Shown here piece after piece: positions 5,414-5,762 of a stretch of 5,762 nt of DNA; positions within the stretch are counted from its first letter, which is position 1, and each line of letters starts with the position of its first letter. Under the pieces are notes generated by a model. The model worked only from the letters and a program-made list of their open reading frames with translations. It was not told the origin of the DNA and made no database searches. The position numbers and the translations under genes are program-made. This DNA comes from Acidobacteriota bacterium (GTDB taxonomy: Bacteria > Acidobacteriota > Terriglobia > Terriglobales > SCQP01): assembly GCA_021818645.1 (NCBI GenBank), contig JAKATS010000189.1:1-5762 (forward strand), given 5' to 3'.

Positions 5414-5762
5414 ATGCATCTTGCCGCGGCCATTGCCTTCATCGGCTTTCTGATCTTTCTGGCGCATCTGTTCGCCGGAATTTTTCAGCGCACCCGCATA
5501 CCCGACGTGCTCTGGCTGCTGCTGATTGGCATCCTGCTGGGGCCGGTCTTTCATCTGCTGGCGCCGGGCCAGTTCGGGGTGGTCGGCCCGGCCTTTACCA
5601 CTATCACGCTGATCCTGATCCTGTTCGAGAGCGGGCTGAACCTGCGCTTTGACCGCCTGCGCACCGCGCTGCCCGGTACCCTGGCGCTTTCACTCTGCAG
5701 CTTCATTCTGGTGACCCTCCTGGTTGCCGGCGCTGCCTGGCTCTGGACTCCGCTCGGCGCCT
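5414..5762 (+). CDS. Monovalent cation:proton antiporter, N-terminal part (cut by window edge)
   Basis: Only the first 116 residues are visible; full-length members usually exceed 380. The sequence shows membrane helices at about 4-23, 31-49, 58-72 and 87-110. TRIPDVLWLLLIGILLGP (27-44) and I-L-F-E-S-G-L-N-L (69-77) are hallmarks of the sodium/proton exchanger fold (CPA1/CPA2, Pfam Na_H_Exchanger), which swaps Na+ or K+ for H+ across the inner membrane. The ion-binding aspartates come later in the protein and are outside the window, so the transported ion and the subfamily cannot be told. AAGAGA at 5401-5406, 7 nt before the ATG, is an acceptable ribosome binding site, and the N-terminal helix starts directly after the ATG. 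The gene is separated from the cyclophilin gene by the hairpin at 5284-5324. Confidence 0.92.
   Translation, partial: MHLAAAIAFIGFLIFLAHLFAGIFQRTRIPDVLWLLLIGILLGPVFHLLAPGQFGVVGPAFTTITLILILFESGLNLRFDRLRTALPGTLALSLCSFILVTLLVAGAAWLWTPLGA

Overview
This 5.8 kb window is bacterial chromosome of moderately high GC. It carries eight protein-coding genes, two of them cut by the window edges. A long hairpin after the cyclophilin gene (5284-5324), built around a TGCCCCACTCAAGCG-like arm, resembles intergenic palindromes I associate with Acidobacteriota. That assignment is an inference of low to moderate confidence; no rRNA or other marker gene is present to confirm it.

Left part (1-1791). The first gene, on the minus strand, is the N-terminus of a YyaL/DUF255-type thioredoxin-fold protein with a WCHWCH motif. 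An AT-rich intergenic region follows, with a perfect 15-bp palindrome and an isolated TTGACA. Two plus-strand genes come next: a small four-cysteine zinc-ribbon-like protein and a multi-pass membrane protein with a duplicated HWSYG motif. A convergent minus-strand gene for a four-helix membrane protein ends 5 bp from the latter.

Middle part (1842-4647). A GNAT acetyltransferase gene and a large gene for a P-loop ATPase both lie on the minus strand. The ATPase looks like the helicase-type ATPase of phage, plasmid and integrative-element primase systems, but it stands alone here: no primase, integrase or phage structural gene is visible. Its 3' side has a small array of palindromic units recurring every 67-68 bp, and the third copy lies within its last codons. 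Its 5' side has an excellent Shine-Dalgarno site, two short palindromes and a 379-bp gene-free stretch that may encode a structured RNA. This ATPase with its flanking repeats is the most unusual part of the window.

Right part (4648-5762). A lipoprotein-type cyclophilin (peptidyl-prolyl isomerase) gene ends just before the strong hairpin. The N-terminal part of a Na+/H+ or K+/H+ antiporter gene then runs off the window. Apart from the ATPase region, the genes look like unrelated housekeeping or accessory genes rather than one pathway. No CRISPR array, insertion sequence, tRNA or rRNA was found.
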